From Desulfobacteraceae bacterium (GTDB taxonomy: Bacteria > Desulfobacterota > Desulfobacteria > Desulfobacterales > ETH-SRB1), in the NCBI GenBank assembly GCA_013202725.1, contig JABMRH010000201.1, positions 1 to 10,006 of the forward strand: a DNA stretch of 10,006 nucleotides, written 5' to 3'. The position numbers were made by a program, and so were the translations under genes. Each line of letters opens with the position of its first letter. Position 1 is the first letter of the stretch. A model generated the notes under the pieces. The model saw only the letters and a list, made by a program, of their open reading frames with translations. It had not been told where the DNA came from and ran no database searches. Shown here piece by piece: positions 6,492 through 10,006 of the stretch.

Positions 6492-8918
6492 TCAGGCAGG
6501 AAGTATCGCATCAAACTTCTTTATAAGCCTGCCGGTAATCTCCCTGTGAATTGAATTTACCGTTTCATCCTCAAGTGTTTGTGTGGCTGATCTGTATGTA
6601 ATTCTGAATGATATGCTTTTTTTGCCTGCCGGAACAGGACTTCCTTCATATAAATCAAACAGATGCAGGTTTTCCACAATATCTTCATCAAGGTCTTCAA
6701 CCATTTGCAATATATTCATTGCCTCAGTATCCTTGTCAACAATAAGTGTAACATCTCTTGATGTGGCAGGAAACTTAGGTGTGGGCCGTGTTGATTTAGT
6801 ATCGGGTACAATTCCGATGAGTTTGTCGAAATCCAGCTCAAAAACATAGGCTTTCTGCTTTAAATCATAATTCCGCAGAACAAGAGGATGAATTTCTCCT
6901 AAAAGACCAATTATATTGTTGTTAACAATGATTCGGGCTGAATATCCCTGTTTCGTATAATAGCAGGCATCAGGCTCCATATTGGTAAAGGTTGTATTGA
7001 TTATTCCAAGATTCCTTAAAAGCTCTTCAACAGCGCCTTTTAAGTCATAAAAATCACAGCTTACTTCCTTTGAACACCAATGAGCCTCAACCCTTGCGCC
7101 TGTCCAGAGACCAGATAATATTTCAACCTCATCCGGCCGGCTGTCTTCCTGTCCGGTATGAAAAAAAACATTGCCTATTTCAAACAGCTTGATATTCCTG
7201 TTCTGCACGGAGATGTTATATTGCATTGTTTCAAGCAGGCCCGGTATCAGAGATATACGCATTGTGGATTGATCTTCCGTAATCGGATTTAAAACGTCCA
7301 TCATCCGTCTTCTGGGATCATCAGCTTTAAGTTCAAGACGATCACACGACAATTTATTGATAAAACTGTAATTAATCGCTTCAGTAAAACCAAAACATGT
7401 CATGAGCTGTTTAATATGGTTTCTTAACTCGATTTTTTTTGACGGTGGTCTGGCTTCTGCAGGTATGATCGGAAAGGTCGTTTCAATATTATTATAACCG
7501 TACAGGCGCGCAATTTCTTCGGTCAGGTCTTCAAATCTGTTTATATCCACCCTGAAAGATGGCGGAACAACCCGGAGATTATCGTCATCGATTTTTTCAA
7601 CAGCAAATTCAATGGACTTTAAATATTGCTTAATTTCATCCTGAGACAGGCTTGTGCCCAGGCGACGATTTGAAGCATCGACGCTGAATGTGATCACCCT
7701 TTCAGGCACAGGTTTTGGATATTCATCAATTATGCCGTGAATTATTTTGCCGCCGCAGATTTCTGAGATAAGCTGCACCGCCCGGTTTAATGCTTTGACA
7801 GTGCCGCCTAAGTCTGTTCCCCGTTCAAAACGGTGGGATGCATCTGTGGCAAGCCCTGTTTTTTTAGAAGTTTTCCGTATGCAGACAGGATAGAAATATG
7901 CGCTTTCAAGAAGAATTTTTGTGGTGGAATCTTCAATTTCTGAATTCATTCCTCCCATAACTCCTGCAAGGGCAACCGGTTTTTCACCATCACAGATCAG
8001 AAGCATTCCTGTGGAAAGGAGACGTTCTTTCTGGTCAAGGGTTGTAAATTTTTCCCCTTCTTCAGCCGCCCTGACAACTATCCTGTTTTCTGCAAGGCGG
8101 TCAAAGTCAAATGCGTGTAGCGGCTGTCCGGTTTCCATCATTACAAAATTGGTGATATCGACTATGTTGTTGATCGGTTTTAAACCCACAGAAACAAGAC
8201 GGTCCTGAAGCCAGAAAGGAGAAGGCTCAATCTTGATATCAAAAACAAGCCTTGCGGAATATCTCGGGCAAAGATCAGTGTCCATTATGGTAACAGAGCT
8301 GAAGTGTGGAATATCTCCGGCAGTATCCGGTGATTCAGGAAGATTAATTTCAGGGTAGGATATCTTTGTCTTCTGAAATGCCGCTATTTCCCGTGCTGTA
8401 CCGATAATGCTGAGACAATCCGGCCTGTTCGGGGTAAGATCGATTTCAAAAACCGTGTCCGACAGCCCAAGGGCATGATTGAGCTTATCCCCAACAGCAA
8501 GATTCTGCTTGAGTTCCATGATGCCGTTGCTTGATATGCCGAGGCCCAACTCAATTGGACTGCACAGCATCCCTTTTGACACCTCTCCTCGAATAATACT
8601 TTTTTTCAGTATTATTCCATTGGGGAAATGGGTTCCGGGAAGGGCGCATGGAGCAAGCATATCCTTTTTTGTGTTTGGAGCGCCGCACACAACAGGTATT
8701 GTTCGGCCGCCTATATCCACGCTGCAGAGTTTGAGTTTGTTAGCATTGGGATGCGGGTTAACTTCAATAACACGGCCCACTACAACTGTATCCAGATAGC
8801 TATAACGGTCTGAAACAGCTTCAACTTCAAGCCCGGCCATAGTAAGCTCCTCAGCCAGAGCCTCTGCATCCATTTTGATTGGAATATAATCTTTTAACCA
8901 GCTTAAACTAACCTTCAT
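6492..8918 (-). CDS. pheT: Phenylalanyl-tRNA synthetase beta subunit
   Basis: This 808-residue chain is the large subunit of the alpha2-beta2 enzyme that charges tRNA-Phe; E. coli PheT is 795. Domains in order: an N-terminal segment, an EMAPII/OB-fold tRNA-binding domain around 43-150 (VVVGRVIEVNPHPNANKLKLC), the B3/B4 editing region that clears mischarged Tyr-tRNA, preceded by LTPNRPDC at 161-168, then B5 with its RLGTSLSQDEI start, the catalytic-like core, and a C-terminal ferredoxin-fold anticodon-binding domain at about 714-807. The ATG at 8918 is one base after the pheS stop (TGATATG), indicating translational coupling. The gene is complete, with no frameshift. A 10-bp-stem AT-rich hairpin lies within it at 8591-8617. 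Confidence 0.97.
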   Translation of the reverse strand: MKVSLSWLKDYIPIKMDAEALAEELTMAGLEVEAVSDRYSYLDTVVVGRVIEVNPHPNANKLKLCSVDIGGRTIPVVCGAPNTKKDMLAPCALPGTHFPNGIILKKSIIRGEVSKGMLCSPIELGLGISSNGIMELKQNLAVGDKLNHALGLSDTVFEIDLTPNRPDCLSIIGTAREIAAFQKTKISYPEINLPESPDTAGDIPHFSSVTIMDTDLCPRYSARLVFDIKIEPSPFWLQDRLVSVGLKPINNIVDITNFVMMETGQPLHAFDFDRLAENRIVVRAAEEGEKFTTLDQKERLLSTGMLLICDGEKPVALAGVMGGMNSEIEDSTTKILLESAYFYPVCIRKTSKKTGLATDASHRFERGTDLGGTVKALNRAVQLISEICGGKIIHGIIDEYPKPVPERVITFSVDASNRRLGTSLSQDEIKQYLKSIEFAVEKIDDDNLRVVPPSFRVDINRFEDLTEEIARLYGYNNIETTFPIIPAEARPPSKKIELRNHIKQLMTCFGFTEAINYSFINKLSCDRLELKADDPRRRMMDVLNPITEDQSTMRISLIPGLLETMQYNISVQNRNIKLFEIGNVFFHTGQEDSRPDEVEILSGLWTGARVEAHWCSKEVSCDFYDLKGAVEELLRNLGIINTTFTNMEPDACYYTKQGYSARIIVNNNIIGLLGEIHPLVLRNYDLKQKAYVFELDFDKLIGIVPDTKSTRPTPKFPATSRDVTLIVDKDTEAMNILQMVEDLDEDIVENLHLFDLYEGSPVPAGKKSISFRITYRSATQTLEDETVNSIHREITGRLIKKFDAILPA

Positions 8919-8919
8919 A

Positions 8920-9927
8920 TCAAAACTGTCTTAAAAACCTTAAATCGTTTTCATAAAATTTTCGGATGTCATCAATTCCGTATTTCAGCATGGCAATCCG
9001 TTCTATACCCATCCCAAAAGCGAAACCAGTATAAAGTTTTGTATCATATCCGACATTTTCAAACACTGCGGGATGAACCATGCCCGCGCCGATAATTTCA
9101 AGCCATCCTGTTTGAGAACAGACCCTGCATCCCTTTCCCCTGCACATTACGCAACCGATATCAATCTCGGCGCTTGGTTCGGTAAAGGGAAAGAAACTTG
9201 GTCGGAATCTAAGTCCTGTCTGATCGTCAAATATCTTGTGAATAAAGGTTGTAAGTATCCCTTTTAGATCTCCGAAAGATACTTTTTTATCAACCAGGAA
9301 CCCCTCCACCTGCTGAAACATGGGGGTATGTGTCAGGTCGGAATCGCACCGGTAAACCTTGCCTGGAGCAATAACTCTCAAAGGCGGTTTCCGTTTTTCC
9401 ATTATCCGGGGTTGAGTGGGAGAGGTGTGTGTTCGAAGAACTATGTTTTTCGAGATATAAAACGTGTCCTGCATATCTCTGGCCGGATGATTTTTCGGGA
9501 TATTCAGGGCCTCAAAATTATAATAATCGGTTTCAACTTCCGGCCCTTCGGCTATATCAAACCCAAGCCTGGAAAAAATATCGCATATTTCCCGGGTAAT
9601 TTGTGTAATTGGATGCAGCGAACCCCGTTTTACAACTCTTCCGGGAAGAGAAACGTCAATTTTGTCGTATGATACCGCAGATTCTGCTTCGAACTGTTTT
9701 AAGGCTTTTTTGAAGGTTGTATCAAGAAGCTTTTTTGTCTCATTTGCCTTTTTTCCAGCCTCTGCTCTTTTTTTCTGTGGAAGACTTGAGATATTTCTTA
9801 AAAATTGAGTAACAGACCCTTTTCGCCCAAGATATCTTACTGAAAGATCATTAATTTGTTTGCTGTCAGAAGCGGCTTCAAGCTCTTTAAGCGCCTCCTC
9901 CTTAATCTGTTCTATGGTTTTATCCAC
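8920..9927 (-). CDS. pheS: Phenylalanyl-tRNA synthetase alpha subunit
   Basis: This catalytic class II synthetase subunit activates phenylalanine and transfers it to tRNA-Phe with PheT. From the chosen start it is 335 residues. It has an N-terminal coiled-coil tRNA-binding arm (about 1-90), motif 2 with VYRCDSDLTHTPMFQQVEG at 191-209, FRPSFFPFTEPSAE at 241-254, and motif 3 GFAFGMGIER at 301-310. Four cysteines (259, 262, 267, 270) form a CxxC-x4-CxxC knuckle also found in Bacillus-type PheS and absent from E. coli, possibly binding zinc. Start: GTG at 9927 has AAGGA six nt upstream. In-frame ATGs at 9933 (too close to that site) and 9957 (no site; a 345-residue product) are alternatives. First gene of pheS-pheT-merR; any promoter is beyond the window or within the repeat just upstream. 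Confidence 0.95.
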   Translation of the reverse strand: MDKTIEQIKEEALKELEAASDSKQINDLSVRYLGRKGSVTQFLRNISSLPQKKRAEAGKKANETKKLLDTTFKKALKQFEAESAVSYDKIDVSLPGRVVKRGSLHPITQITREICDIFSRLGFDIAEGPEVETDYYNFEALNIPKNHPARDMQDTFYISKNIVLRTHTSPTQPRIMEKRKPPLRVIAPGKVYRCDSDLTHTPMFQQVEGFLVDKKVSFGDLKGILTTFIHKIFDDQTGLRFRPSFFPFTEPSAEIDIGCVMCRGKGCRVCSQTGWLEIIGAGMVHPAVFENVGYDTKLYTGFAFGMGIERIAMLKYGIDDIRKFYENDLRFLRQF

Positions 9928-9975
9928 TTGCATTCCTTGTTGGAGGGTATCCCACATTTTTATTCTATCATTATA

Positions 9976-10006
9976 TGAGACCTTTGAAAAATGCTCAATT
10001 TTGTTC
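9976..10006. repeat. Partial copy of the GAGACCTTTGAA repeat family, cut by window end
   Basis: TGAGACCTTTGAAAAATGC (9976-9994) is an exact 19-bp inverted copy of 5422-5440, the inner and terminal part of the right end of the 188-bp element. The next bases also resemble element sequence. It lies about 50 nt upstream of the pheS start and runs to the end of the window, so the full length cannot be judged. Confidence 0.7.

Overview
The window carries seven genes, all on the minus strand. It looks like ordinary chromosome from an anaerobic, sulfate-reducer-like bacterium, most plausibly Desulfobacterota (Desulfobacteraceae-like). The reasons are a selenocysteine-type periplasmic FdhAB formate dehydrogenase with a three-cluster iron-sulfur subunit and no cytochrome b subunit, and the many short palindromic repeats between genes. 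The taxonomic call is inference, because no rRNA or other marker is present.

Layout in transcription order, from high to low coordinates. (1) 9927-6129: pheS-pheT-merR. These are the two subunits of phenylalanyl-tRNA synthetase and a small cysteine-free MerR-family regulator, separated by 1 and 15 nt, so probably one operon. (2) 6128-5933: a gene-free stretch of about 200 nt with a 14-bp tandem duplication and a 12-bp-arm imperfect hairpin. (3) 5932-5438: an unrecognised 164-residue protein with a strongly acidic tail. Its last two codons and stop lie inside the end of a repeat element. (4) 5445-5258: a 188-bp composite element with 18-bp perfect terminal inverted repeats enclosing a second palindromic repeat. 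Another copy of its end lies at 9976-10006, upstream of pheS. (5) 5175-194: a promoter-like sequence, then moaA-fdhA-fdhB. MoaA makes the first intermediate of molybdopterin, and fdhA encodes the molybdopterin enzyme that uses the cofactor. (6) 193-1: a bidirectional terminator and a further palindromic repeat.

The point most easily missed is that the formate dehydrogenase catalytic subunit is one 1022-residue gene (3998-930) read through an in-frame TGA at 3425-3423 as selenocysteine. It is not two ORFs or a pseudogene. FdhA carries a twin-arginine signal and FdhB has no signal or membrane anchor, so the pair is expected to be exported folded and to oxidise formate in the periplasm, probably passing electrons to soluble cytochromes. 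I found no clearly new defence or mobile system. The most open-ended items are the acidic orphan gene and the nested repeat element that ends it.
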